A DNA stretch of 64,000 nucleotides. Source: Lichina pygmaea. Lineage: Eukaryota > Ascomycota > Lichinomycetes > Lichinales > Lichinaceae. How positions within the stretch are numbered: position 1 is the first letter of the stretch; every line of letters begins with the position of its first letter. The notes under the pieces were generated by a model that had not been told where the DNA came from, did not search any database, and worked only from the letters and a program-made list of their open reading frames with translations. Below are positions 1 to 10,234 of this stretch, piece by piece. The translations under genes were made by a program, and so were the position numbers. The DNA is taken from NCBI GenBank assembly GCA_963422465.1, contig OY730173.1:2542001-2606000 (forward strand), given 5' to 3'.

Positions 1-630
1 AGCCACACGCTCGGGGATCTGGTCTTCCGCGGGTTTGGCTTTGGCCCGAGTCTCAATGTCGTTTCCTTTAGACTTGGATCCTGCTTGCTTTTTCGTCTCA
101 GGCTTCCTAGAGTCGTCCTCATTCATAGAAGTCTTCCGAGGAGCGTTGTCTGTAATGCCCAGACTATGCATAAAACTCGCAACCTCCTCATTCAGGTTTG
201 TGCGAACTCCGCTGGTCTGAGGAATGTTTGTCTCTCCTTCGTCAATCTCGGAGGCCGATTCACCACTGGCGAATAGATCCAAGTCTTCCTTGGTTCCTCC
301 AAGTTCGAAAACCTCCCGACGAACCTGATCTTGACCTTGCTGGACAGCGCTCCCTTCCTGAGCTCCACCATCCCCGTGCTTGCTAGCATTGCCCTTGATC
401 TGCGGCCACACCATAGGCTTTGCCCGTATATCTCGTTTGGTACCGGCATTTGCTGGCCGATTGGACGAGGCCGGGGTTGGCGTCTTGACGTCTCCTCGTG
501 GGTTTGCGGTTTCCTTCCTTGACTTGCCACTCTTTGTCGGGCCATTGGATCCTTTGGATTTCTTCAAGTTGGCCCTAATATTGGTAGTCGGTTTCGCCAG
601 CTGCGGCGCATCCAAGATTCCAAGGTCCAT
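1..630 (-). CDS. MAK21: Mak21/Noc1 (CEBPZ) family protein, N-terminal 210 residues
   Basis: An open frame runs from ATG 630 to position 1 without a stop, so only about the first 210 residues are in the window; the CBF/Mak21 domain would lie beyond the edge. The start reads MDLGILDAPQ. The region is charged and of low complexity, rich in Lys, Ser and Gly, and contains a short block around residues 118-128, FELGGTKEDLD. This resembles the conserved LGGTKxDxxL block near the N-terminus of Mak21/Noc1 and human CEBPZ. Family members act in the nucleolus with Noc2 in early 60S pre-ribosome assembly and export. The call rests on that motif plus the disordered N-terminus, so it is probable rather than certain. 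The gene is divergent from the prolyl-tRNA synthetase across a 0.7-kb spacer. Confidence 0.6.
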   Translation of the reverse strand, partial: MDLGILDAPQLAKPTTNIRANLKKSKGSNGPTKSGKSRKETANPRGDVKTPTPASSNRPANAGTKRDIRAKPMVWPQIKGNASKHGDGGAQEGSAVQQGQDQVRREVFELGGTKEDLDLFASGESASEIDEGETNIPQTSGVRTNLNEEVASFMHSLGITDNAPRKTSMNEDDSRKPETKKQAGSKSKGNDIETRAKAKPAEDQIPERVA

Positions 631-1349
631 AGCAGCTTTATCTTAGGCTGTCCAGATGTGACATCAAGCTTCAGTAAGGACGATGACGCACCTGAGATGA
701 CCACATGAATTAGCCTAAGACCAGCTACTGTACGTACGTACGCAGCGCAGACTTACCCGAATGTGCCAGACAAAGTCGCAGAATCGAATGTGCGACCAAA
801 GTTGTTTCCTCCACTTGCCGTACGGGTAGGTTTCACACACAAATTTAAGGGACTGATCACCGTGCGAAGCGTACTTCGTACTCCCTTACAGTACGAAGGT
901 ACGTAACGTACCTTCGTACGAGTACTGTAATGGTAGCAGCTCTTCACACGGCATGAATCCAACGGCCTGTTGGGGATCAAGCTTGCAAAACTGTACTTTC
1001 TTCAGCCTGTGCTTTTACATACCAAAGGCTTATGCTTAGGTGATTAACAGCCTGGGTCTCACGGTAAGCATTTTTGACAAGGCCGACGGAAATTGCCGTT
1101 AGCAGCTTCAGCGCAAGGGTGTTTTTCTTCGAGTCACCGTACAATCCCGCTTTTCCTTATGTGCTCATTCCTCTTGGACGCATTTTGTCAGTATGCGATC
1201 ACGTTCACGTCTTGATCGCACCCTATCAGGTGGCTATGGTCTGTCGAGGACTATTGCCTGGTACGAAGTCAATGATGTTCGACGTCGACCAATTCATGTG
1301 TGACTTCCTCAATCCATAGTCTTGAAGGTCGAATCACTCATACGTCTAG
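631..1349. other. divergent intergenic spacer, MAK21-like / prolyl-tRNA synthetase
   Basis: No supported gene is seen. The spacer should hold both promoters and probably the unresolved 5' exon of the synthetase. It carries GTAC-rich sequence at about 731-743 and a long imperfect palindrome listed separately. Confidence 0.5.
886..930. repeat. imperfect GTAC-rich palindrome
   Basis: The core GAAGGTACGT/ACGTACCTTC is a perfect 10-bp inverted repeat around a single base. Outer arms TTACAGTAC and GTACTGTAA extend it, with a six-base bulge on one side. It lies in the divergent promoter region and could form a cruciform or bind a dimeric factor; neither is shown. Confidence 0.7.
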
Positions 1350-3480
1350 AATGATTTCTATCAACGACTGAGTGGGATGTGGATGCCGACAGGTGGAATT
1401 GCGCGCTCCAAAAGGGGAAAGACTGGTATTTCCAACATAAGATGACAGCTGGTGCGATTGCTAACTGATCTGTATTAGATGATTCGCAGTCAATTCTTAT
1501 TCGCGCTGGATACATTCGACAAGTATGTCAAGGGAAAGGTCGTAGCAGCGACTAGCACTCATCCTATATAGGCGTACTCTGGCGTCTTCCACCTTTTACC
1601 CCTCGGTCTCCGGATACAGGAGAAGCTCGAGAAGCTAATAGATAAACATATGCGTCTGATCGGTACGTTTTTCCTTATTGTGGATGAGTGGTGTGCTAAT
1701 CGAGCTAGGCGCGTCCAAGCTTGCGCTTTCGACCATCTCCTCGGAGAGCCGATGGCGAGAATCAGGCCGGCTCGAGAATCCCAATGCTGACGTAGGCTTT
1801 CACCGTTTTCAATTGGAGTCGATGGGTTACTGATGCCACGAACAGTTATTTCGTGTTCTGAACCGGCATAAATCCGGCTTCTTGCTTTCTCCTACCCACG
1901 AAGAGGAAATCACAGCCCTGGTGGCTCCTTATGTGCGTTCATACAAGGATCTTCCTTTGCGACTGTATCAAATTAGTGTGTGACCGGTTTCCTACAATTT
2001 CATGGAGTCCGCTGCTTACTCGTATGAAGCTCGAAAATATAGGGATGAGCCGCGCCCTCGACACGGCTTGCTTCGAGCCCGAGAATTCATCATGAAAGAT
2101 CTTTATACGTTTGATCTTACTCCGGAGCTTGCCATGGACACATACCAAAGAGTGCGAAGAGCTTACTCCAACCTGTTCGATGAATTTAAAATGCCGTACC
2201 TGATAGCTGAAGCGTCCTCGGGCGACATGGGCGGTAGCCTTAGCCATGAGTACCACATGCCCAACAGCGCCGGAGAAGATGAGATTGTCAGCTGTGACCA
2301 CTGCAGCTACCAAGCCAACATGGAGATTGCTAGCGACGAAGCTACGGTAGGTACTGTTCGTTCTCGGTCAGCGGCGCTCGATACAGGCAGGACGTCAGGT
2401 GAGTGCGTCTTGGAACCGACCGTGGCGCAAGAAGCGGATGCCGGCCCTCCAAGTCATATGTCGATGTGGAGCGGCGTAGCAGACAACGGACCCACTCTCG
2501 TCAACGTGTTCTATCCCAGATGTTCGTCGCAAGCAGACCGCGAGAAGGGAATTAACGTAGTGGCCATCAAATCCATCGTCCCTTCACTCGATGCGGGCAG
2601 GGAGGATGCAGCTCACTGGTGGGAGGCTCAATATCTTCATCATCCCGAGGATGAGCCTTCCATATACAAGCCCAGGATCATCAACATATACGACGGTAGG
2701 CTGTCAAGCGCTGCAGACTTTTCTGGGGTGTCGGCCGCTGCCGAATTGTTGATGTCCGAGCAAATTGCAAGGGAGCGCTTGGCTCATGTCGATACGACCC
2801 AGATGACAACAGATCCAGCATCGGGCCGTCTCCTCAATCTCTTGAGCGTCGTCGATGGTGACCCATGTCCCAGATGTCGCGAAGGACGTTTACGGATCCA
2901 ACAGGCTATTGAGCTTGGGCATACCTTCTTCCTTGGCACTCGCTACACGGAGGTTTTCCGTGCACATGCACACGCACACGCACACGTCGAAGGCGCCACA
3001 GACCACAACAAGTCGATCACACGGCTTCCGCTGCAGATGGGCTGTTACGGGATTGGCGTTTCGCGTATCGTTGGGGCTGTAGCAGGCGCCATCGCAGACG
3101 AAAAGGGTCTTAATTGGCCGCGGGTGATGGCACCTTTTGAGGTCGTCGTCATCTATCGGGATCCGATGGAGGAGGATGCGAAAGCTGTTTACGACGCCTT
3201 ACGTGATGGCGTGTCCACCAACGACCCAGCGAGAAGCAACGATAGCCTTCCGAGTCATCCCACTACTCTTGACATCGTCTTGGACGATCGGCGACAAGGG
3301 TTCATCTGGAAGTTAAAGGATGCGGACCTGCTTGGATTTCCAGTGGTCGTGGTATTGGGAAGGGCGTGGGCCTCTGAGCGGAAACTTGAAGTGCATTGTC
3401 GACGGCTCGGGGGACTTCGAGAGGAAGTGCCCTTGCGGGAGCTGTCTGCATTTGTACATGGTCTTCTCGATCAACTCTAG
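1350..3480 (+). CDS. AIM10: mitochondrial (bacterial-type) prolyl-tRNA synthetase
   Basis: This class II aminoacyl-tRNA synthetase charges mitochondrial tRNA-Pro. Exons fit 1350-1425, 1479-1522, 1572-1662, 1709-1791, 1846-1975 and 2030-3480, all with GT-AG introns of 46-54 nt. Joined, they read [11 protein letters not shown], then [11 protein letters not shown], then the motif 2 region [19 protein letters not shown] and MKDLYTFD. The motif 3 region [14 protein letters not shown] is followed by the C-terminal anticodon-binding domain ending at 3480. A long insertion between motifs 2 and 3 contains a CDHC cysteine pair, as I recall for fungal relatives. The 5' end is uncertain: the frame upstream of ATG 1377 ([12 protein letters not shown]) still looks conserved, so a targeting-peptide exon probably lies further upstream; ATG 1377 would give 615 residues. 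An Ala-His run near 2961-2987 comes from a CA-type microsatellite. Confidence 0.9.
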
Positions 3481-3927
3481 TATCGGGATAGTGTTCTTGA
3501 TATTCAGCATCGTCCTCATTTTCAGGTCTTGGCAACGGTGACTCTGGGATTCTAGCTTGTGCACGTCGGCACTCCGACGTGCGACCTTTGAAGAATCAAC
3601 CTATCAAATGTCACGATGAAGTGATGCACGTTATAGCATGCTCCATTGTCTTAGAACTTATGCCGAGGTAGATCACATACGCACGCGGCGTATGGTACCG
3701 TACCGGTAGAGACCGGAACGTCGCTACTCCAAAGTCGTCGATTGTTTTCCCACACCTCCTAAATGATTACGTACTGTACAAACGTACGAGTACTGTGATG
3801 TCCAAAGAGCACCTGAAAGATGAGATCAACAGCAATGTATAGCTCTATCTAACCGTCGATTATCATGAACATAAGGACTTGTTGAGCAGAGTGCTGTACA
3901 TTTCATTCGGCTCGCACTGTCCTCATC
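3481..3927. other. intergenic, synthetase 3' end to prefoldin promoter
   Basis: No gene is seen. A GTAC-rich patch lies at about 3760-3800 (ACGTACTGTAC, then CGTACGAGTACTG). The remainder should hold the terminator of the synthetase and the promoter of prefoldin 5. Confidence 0.4.
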
Positions 3928-5336
3928 ATGTCTGGATCCTCGGCCAAGCAAGGTAAGTCGAGAGCCGCGCTGTTACGTCCCTTCCAGGTTTAGACAGCTC
4001 TTCCTGCTATTTCCGTTCATATTCAGTTTGCTTTTCTATCCATTCCTCTCCCCGTTCATCTCTTCCGCCTGTACGTCCAGACATCAGGACAGCACTGATC
4101 TACTATCCGACGATCCCAAACGCCACACAATGGGCGAACGCAAACGTAATACTGCCAGCTCTTCTACTCGATGCATCAGCGCTCGGCCTCGCGTGCCGCG
4201 TCTATACTTGTTGCGAGAGGGAGGTGGCTCCTGCTTGAATAATGGCCTACTGACGACTGGCGTCTTCGTGTTGATGCTGTTGAGGAGAGTAGCCTCGCAG
4301 GACAAGTCGTCAGCGGTGAAAGCGTCGAGTTTGGGATTGTCCGATTTGGGCGCGGTCAAGAAACAGCTGGACGAAGAGATTGAGCAACTCACCACCTCGT
4401 TCTCAAGACTGCACGCTGCTCAGGCGAAGTTCAGGGAGTGCCTCAAGTCTGTTGTCAATGGTGTGGAGACTGTTGAGAACGGTACGCATTCTCTCGCTGC
4501 GACGGATCTTCCTAAGATGATATCTGTGCCGGGTTGAATATATCGACTTTCCGAACGAACTCTCTGACATCCAACTTCTCGTCTCGCAATGCAGACCAAG
4601 TCCTTCTTATCCCGTTGACGACATCCCTCTATGTCCCCGGCAAGCTACGAGATCGAGAACATGTCATTGTGGATGTGGGAACGGGCTATTATGTTGAGAA
4701 GGTACGTGATATGCTTGAGAAGGCAATGTTCTGATTATCTTTTTATGACTCTGCCTGCCGTCTCTGCGTTTCTTAGGATCACATCATCGTTGTGAACAGT
4801 GCTCTATGACCACAGCCTCGACATTTGCCTACAGGGCGAGACTGGAAGGAGAGTTGTGACCGTATGATGGAACGAGACCGAGTGAGGCCCCGCACTCACA
4901 GTTTATAGACCACAGAGGATGCGAAAGACTTTTACAGCCGCAAGATCGACGACCTGACCGGTAATTTGAAAGAGCTCGAAAAAATCTTACAGAACAGAGA
5001 CGCCGCGAGGAGTTCTTTGACAGAGGGTGAGCAGGCCGGCTTCTATATTCTCCTATCCATTACGAGAATAGTACCACCTACTCCGTCCTACGTTCAGTTT
5101 TTTACCAAGCATGCATTCTTCCATACTCTCTATCTCTACATGCTTTGCGTGCCGACGAGGGAAGAATAATCACTGCCTTCATTTTCATTCCCTTATACCC
5201 CCCACAAAAATTGAAAGATCCCTTGTGTCGTGGAACACGTAGCACAAGCACAAGCTAACAGATAGTGGTTTTCACCACGGTAGTCATGCGCCAGAAAATT
5301 GCCGCCGACGGGAACCCAAAAGCTGAGTCAGCTTGA
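3928..5336 (+). CDS. GIM5: prefoldin subunit 5 (alpha-type), 170 aa
   Basis: This is a subunit of the hexameric cytosolic prefoldin chaperone that hands nascent actin and tubulin to the TRiC/CCT chaperonin. Exons 3928-3952, 4290-4481, 4595-4701, 4909-5026 and 5266-5336 sum to 513 nt. Spliced, the protein starts MSGSSAKQ and continues with coiled coil [19 protein letters not shown], the beta-hairpin [16 protein letters not shown], then [18 protein letters not shown], a second coiled coil, and the tail RQKIAADGN. This is the usual alpha-prefoldin layout and length. The first intron is unusually long here (337 nt). Its acceptor, after GAGAG at 4289, is the only one that keeps phase with the strong CAAG/GTAAGT donor, so that junction is the least certain part. 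Confidence 0.88.
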
Positions 5337-6488
5337 ATACGGCCTCTTTGGCATTTGGCCTTCCGTGCTTTCAGCTACATCCTTTGATGAACCGGGCGAA
5401 CCAAGTTGGGTGACTTTGGACAGATTCTATTTCCGTTTGTTCATTGTCGAGACCAGTCCGTGTCGAAAAGTAGCCCGAAAGAACCTCTGCTGGGGGCATT
5501 TGTATCAGTCTGTGCTACGCTGTGAGTTCCATACTATGAAGGAGGGCATCATGAACAATCAGAGTTCAGTGGAGACAGCGGACGGAATATTCCCACCTAG
5601 GGCCAACATCCTACTTGCATGTGCAGCTGGAAGCCAAGGCCAAGGCCTCTTGAGCATTTGCATATACTTCTCTTGGTATAGTACAGTGGATACGACGCCT
5701 ACTATCACAGACCAGTGGTCATAATCACCTCCCTCGACGCCCCTTTCAAAGTACCCGCAGTTCCACGATCGTACTGCCAACACGATTCTTACTGCTCTAG
5801 CTCCTATGGCTTCTATATCTACTTTGCAACAGGAAATAACTCCTTCCCTTCTTTGCTGCTGCGCAGTACATACAAACGTCTACGTCCCTGGTCACCATCC
5901 CTGTTCTATGAGTTTCTGTACTTGCTTCCTCTGATGCTCTGATACTCGCTCACTCACCCACTCACTCGCTCGCTCGCTCCTTGCCTGTGGAGGAACAGTG
6001 TTATCATGACACCCACCAACACTGTAGCCATCACCATCACCACCATCGCAATCACCATCAACTCTGTTTGCCCCGCCACGCCAGCCAACACAGCCCGTTT
6101 ACACAGTACCGGTACCTGAGAAGCACTCTCAAGGAGCACGACTCATGCCACCAAACATGTTCCTGTAAAGAGCAGCTACTACTGTTGTATTGTATCGAAG
6201 CCCTACACCATCCTAAAACTAGCTAGACTAGATTACGCTGGGGTTGTCTGTGAACTGGTAATTAGGGAAACCAACACGTGTGGTGGTAGTCACCCAACCT
6301 ACCAGTAGGACGAAACCTCTCCGTTTGACCTCTGCGCGAGCGCTATCCTGCCGAAATGCTACAAACCGAGGAAAGTGGCTGGTAGCAGTCAGATTACCGC
6401 AGAGCTGGTCTAAGACCATCGAGAACTGGGGGAAGACGTCGAGCTGCAGAACCTACGCTTGTCAGGGCGGCGACTGCTTAGGGATTGG
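5337..6488. other. gene-free stretch with simple sequence
   Basis: No coding region can be supported. CTCACTCGCTCG-type simple sequence lies at about 5945-5985 and a CAC/CAT-rich stretch at about 6010-6065. A short sequence near 6240-6480 may belong to the LINE remnant that follows, but shows no recognisable protein. Confidence 0.4.
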
Positions 6489-6830
6489 TTAGCGGTTAGC
6501 TCCCAGAAATCTGTTGTCGGTGGAGGCTGTACGCTGTAGTACTCTTGCAAAGCGGGGGTAGTCAAAGATTAAGTGTGTTGCTGTTGCCCACTGCCACCCG
6601 CAGCAGCAGCAGCAGCAGCACGCCGAGGACTCGAAGCTGGAGACTTGGGCGTTTGTGTACAAGAAAGCAGTTAGCCCGACCTTGGCTGTCCGGATCTGCC
6701 AAAGGACGCTGCTTTGAGCCTTCTGCAGGCCGTCGTGCAACTGAAGTGCATCCTTTTTGTGACACAGCTTTTCCGGCTTCCATCTGCCTCCCCACGGGTC
6801 TCGATCAGACCCTCACGACGAGGGTAGTGG
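6489..6830 (-). mobile_element. Tad-like LINE (non-LTR retrotransposon) 3' remnant, copy 1
   Basis: Minus-strand translation contains SSVLWQIRTAKVGLTAFL followed by FESSAC, a cysteine run, and GWQWATATHL. This matches, residue for residue at key places, the second copy at about 8.8 kb (SVLTQIRTGKIGLAAFL, FESPAC, CGWQWETAKHV). The pattern is the C-terminal Cys/His region after the RNase H domain of fungal Tad1/I-type LINE ORF2 proteins. A (CAG)n expansion at about 6601-6620 codes for the Cys run. No reverse transcriptase is recognisable, so this is a short 5'-truncated, decayed copy. Confidence 0.6.
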
Positions 6831-6961
6831 TGGGGCTCCCTCTGACCTCGCGCCATCGATCCCAGCACCATTTTTTCCGCAAAGCTGGTACCGTAAAGCC
6901 TGCCATTCGAGTACTAGTAGTGACTGAAGGAAGCACTCCAAGCAAAATAGGCAAAAGAATT

Positions 6962-7050
6962 GGTCCCGGTGAGACTTGAACTCACAACCTTGGCATTGCA
7001 GGTTTCCCTCGCTATTAGTGCCACGCGCTAACCAATTGCGCCACAAGACC
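6962..7050 (-). tRNA. tRNA-Ile (anticodon AAU) with 16-nt intron
   Basis: Read on the minus strand, the sequence folds as a complete cloverleaf. The acceptor stem is GGTCTTG with CGGGACC (two G-U pairs). The D arm has GCGC/GCGC stems around AATTGGTTA. The anticodon stem is TGGCA/TGCCA, and the T arm is GTGAG-TTCAAGT-CTCAC. After the loop start CTAATA a 16-nt insert interrupts the loop one base 3' of the anticodon AAT, the canonical position of nuclear tRNA introns. Removing it gives a normal 7-nt loop, CTAATAA. The intron would be removed by the tRNA splicing endonuclease. The gene sits between two LINE remnants. Confidence 0.92.
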
Positions 7051-7379
7051 TGCTGTTGGGAACTGATACTGTACAATACTGGTATGGTATGGTACATCTT
7101 GGTAGTGATCCATGTACATACGTACGTTACGTACGTACGTACAAACTACTTGAAAGTTCACTTTGTGTTGATTAGGGCAGACTTGGGCAGTAACTACGTA
7201 CTCGTACTGCCTGTTCTCTCTATACAAGTAATCAACTGTACGTATGTATGTTATGTAACTGCAGCATTCTGCACTACGTAACGCCCAATCCGGAAGGAGA
7301 TTCTGCACCATTTGTGGGTTCTGATTGGTCACTCTACTTTAGTCAGGTGCTGTTTTAGAACCTTCCAATTGGTTGATTC
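7051..7379. other. GTAC-rich spacer next to tRNA-Ile
   Basis: No gene is seen. The tract from about 7110 to 7280 is dense in ACGTACGT, GTACGTATG and GTACTCGTAC words, one of the strongest such patches in the window. Confidence 0.45.
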
Positions 7380-9137
7380 TCTTAGTTAGCTTCCACCATA
7401 GATTACCATCACCAGAAGGCCTGCGACGACTCAAACCTCCACGCGGTGCAGGCTGGGAACCTCGGAGCAGTGATGGCAGGCAGTCTCCCAAGCTGCTTGT
7501 AGTCACTGCACCGAGAGCTAATTGAGTCACCGGTCGAGCTGCTGGTGCCGTGGAGCGACGGGCCACCGGAGGTGTCGCGTAGGCACCCTGGACACTCCCG
7601 TGAAGCGACATCAGCAGAACAGAGGACTTCGACCAATCTGGTTATGAAAACCACCCGACGGATGTCTACTGTGTACACTACGGCCCGAAGCCAGCCTTGC
7701 AACTGGTGGATGTGAAGTCTAGACACCCGACAGGGCACCTCTGGAGTAGACAAGAGGAGTTTCCATCGCACACCCCCCTTCTAGCAGAGTCTCCAGCAGC
7801 TGATGCATTGAGGATCTTGTTCTAGGAGGGGAGCGATGTCTATACCGCGGTGTTGTTAATCAAACAGGGACTACGTGTTCAAGAAGGTGAGCAGGTAGCC
7901 TGGAGGAAGCCTGCCGCTCCAGTGTCTAAGGGCCGTGTGATAGCCAAAGTGCTGGCTTGATGGTTTTGCCTAAGACCTTGCCACAGGTTCCCTCCGGACT
8001 GCCTGTGGACCGGGGCCGGGGCACTGGAGATTCTCTTCTCTGGTGGGCCACCACGTACAACTGGGGCCCCACAGGTGACAGCGGGCAGACAGAGACTCCT
8101 CCCTACTTGGTTAGTGGGCTGGAAAGGCAGTCCTGCAGGTGCTGGCATGGCCTGCAGGGTCTGTAGAGCCTGCGAGGCATGGTCGGCCTCTGTACGAGAG
8201 ATCTACAGAGGTAACGTGAAACAGCGAGAGCTGCGGGGCGTGGCATATAATGGCAGTGACGGCAGTAGGGTCTGGGCCTACTACGAGACTGTCTATATGG
8301 CCTGAGAGGACGGAAGTGCATGCCGGTCCGTACACAGTGCAGACTCAGGCTGCAAATGACAGGCTCAAGGAGCAAACTGCAGTTGGAGCGTGGGCTCCGG
8401 GCTGGCAACCCGGCGCTCCGAAGCAGATCCTAGGGGTGAGCGTACACGGCAGAGCGCAAAAGGCCTCAGGACTGCGGGGAAGCGTGGCAGAGACCCTGCA
8501 CGGGATGTCGACTCTGCGCTATGCCTCGGCATAGCTTAACTGTGGCCACAGGACTAGGCCTTCCCCCCTGGTCGGACAACCCCCGCCAAGGCCTCGTACA
8601 CACCTCGAGCCACCACCCCACACCACAAACACTGTGGCTGGCCTACCAACTTGCAGAGCAGTGGTGCTGGGACCGTTGGCGCCAGCTGGAAGGAGAACCA
8701 CCACCCCCCCCCCCCCCCCCCCCCCCACCGGGACACCGACCCTGACCCCGGAGGAGGGACATGGAAGCCTGACAAGATGCCCCACTTGGCAGCTCTCCGG
8801 CCTACACGCCGGCTTACCGAAGGCACACACCAGTGTCCTGACACAAATACGCACAGGCAAAATTGGCCTTGCCGCTTTCCTCCACCGCTGCCGGGTCCCT
8901 GGCTTTGAGTCACCGGCGTGCCCATGTGGGTGGCAGTGGGAGACAGCCAAACACGTGGTCCTCCAGTGCCAGCGGTTTGCCGGCGAGCGACGGGTGCTCC
9001 GATAGCTAACCTCGACAACTAACTTCCAGCAGCTTACCTCTAGCCACCGGGCAGCAGCTGTCCTGGCCCTGTGGTTCTTACGTCTAGGCCTTCTCTTCCA
9101 GTTTTCCTGGGCCCGGGACCAGCTCCCCCCTGCTTGA
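7380..9137 (+). mobile_element. Tad-like LINE remnant, copy 2 (C-terminal end of ORF2 plus degraded upstream part)
   Basis: The recognisable part is 8634-9137 on the plus strand. The frame reads SVLTQIRTGKIGLAAFL, then FESPACPCGWQWETAKHVV and LQCQRFAGERRVLR. After one in-frame stop at 9003-9005 it continues with SHRAAAVLALWFLRLGLLFQF and SWARDQL. This is the Cys/His zinc-knuckle region and the typical basic-hydrophobic end of Tad1-type ORF2. A run of about 23 C residues (8704-8726) interrupts the upstream part of the same frame. Upstream of about 8.6 kb the sequence is too degraded to show reverse-transcriptase motifs, so the left boundary is a guess. The element is dead. Confidence 0.6.
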
Positions 9138-9309
9138 CTTCCAAGCAGCCACTTCCTTTGTTTTATAGTCTCTCGGCAGGATGGCACCCACCTAGGGGCC
9201 GCAGGGGAGGTTTTTATCCTGTGGGCAGGTGGCTAGCCACCTGGGCCAAAAGGTTTCCTTACCACTTTCATAGTATTCCCAGCATAATCTAGCTTAGCTA
9301 GTTTTAGAA

Positions 9310-9420
9310 TACCCGTGCCTTGGAGGTACTTCGTACCTCCTCTCCCCTCGCTAGCTCGGTCGGGACACCCTTACTCTGTAAGGGTGTCCGACAGCGCAAC
9401 GGTGTGGACAGCGCAACGGT
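9310..9420 (+). repeat. left terminal inverted repeat with internal palindromes
   Basis: Order of parts: terminal TACCCGTGCCTT; palindrome GGAGGTACTTCGTACCTCC; spacer; second palindrome with 12-bp arms GGACACCCTTAC and GTAAGGGTGTCC around TCT; then a direct repeat of ACAGCGCAACGGT separated by GTGG. Each repeat end could therefore fold on itself, which is more structure than usual for a simple MITE. Confidence 0.85.
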
Positions 9421-9788
9421 CATCTTCCAGAAAATCAGCTTTGCAGTTCTATAACTTCACAACGTAACGACTAAATTGAAATCTGATTTGCTTATCAGAT
9501 TCCGCTACTTCTCTAGTATAATCCCTGAAGTTTTAGAACTCTCGTAAATTTTATAGCATTGCTGAGAAACTGTAGTAGCTACTAGACTAATAACAGATCC
9601 TTGACAGATCAAATTTACAACAGTAATAACTTTACAACAGAGCGATAAAACTGTAGATTTTATGGGCCTATCTGATTCTACATCAGATATTCTATCAGTA
9701 CCCAAGGTGTCGCCTTGTCCGGAGATTTGTGGTGTTGTTGAAAGGCTGTGGTAATTGCTGGCTCCACCATCACTGGCTCCGCTGTCGC

Positions 9789-10171
9789 TCACTCCTCTAT
9801 CACCGGCTCCACCAATGTTACCCCACCATGTCCCACCATCATCATCTGCATTGCTTTCTTTGCTGTCTTTGCTATCTCTTTTGCTATCTTTACATCTTCC
9901 TTCACTTTAGCTGCTGCTGCTTTCTCTACTTCTTTCACTGCCTTTGCTTCCTCTTTTGCTCTAGCCACTACTGCCTTGTCAGCTGGACAGAGCTTCCTGT
10001 TGGCCGGAATCTTGCCACTTCGAGAAGGAGTTCCCTTGAGGTGACTTTCAAGACATCGTGCAGGAACATTGAATCTGCTAGCTATTCTGGGATTGAGAAC
10101 TCTGTGTCAGGAAGAATGGAACCAAGAGCTTCCTGGATATGATCCTCAGCCTCAGTGTATGATTTGACCAT
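9789..10171 (-). pseudogene. transposon-borne HTH (psq-type) plus Lys/Ala-rich coil ORF, frameshifted
   Basis: From ATG 10171 the frame reads MVKSYTEAEDHIQEALGSIL and soon meets a TAG. One base out of phase, the reading continues IASRFNVPARCLESHLKG, then a charged Ala/Lys/Glu helix and a stop at 9789-9791. The pattern (EDxIxxAL..., then a short helix-turn-helix ending in LKGxPSR) resembles the psq-type DNA-binding domain that starts fungal pogo/Fot1 transposases. The catalytic domain is absent. A single frame change near 10083-10095 separates the two halves. Function, if any, would have been DNA binding to the element ends. Confidence 0.55.
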
Positions 10172-10234
10172 GTTGTTGAGAAGTTATGGTGGTTTGAAGA
10201 TGGTCGACACCAACTCAGCTTAATTTTGTGTGGG

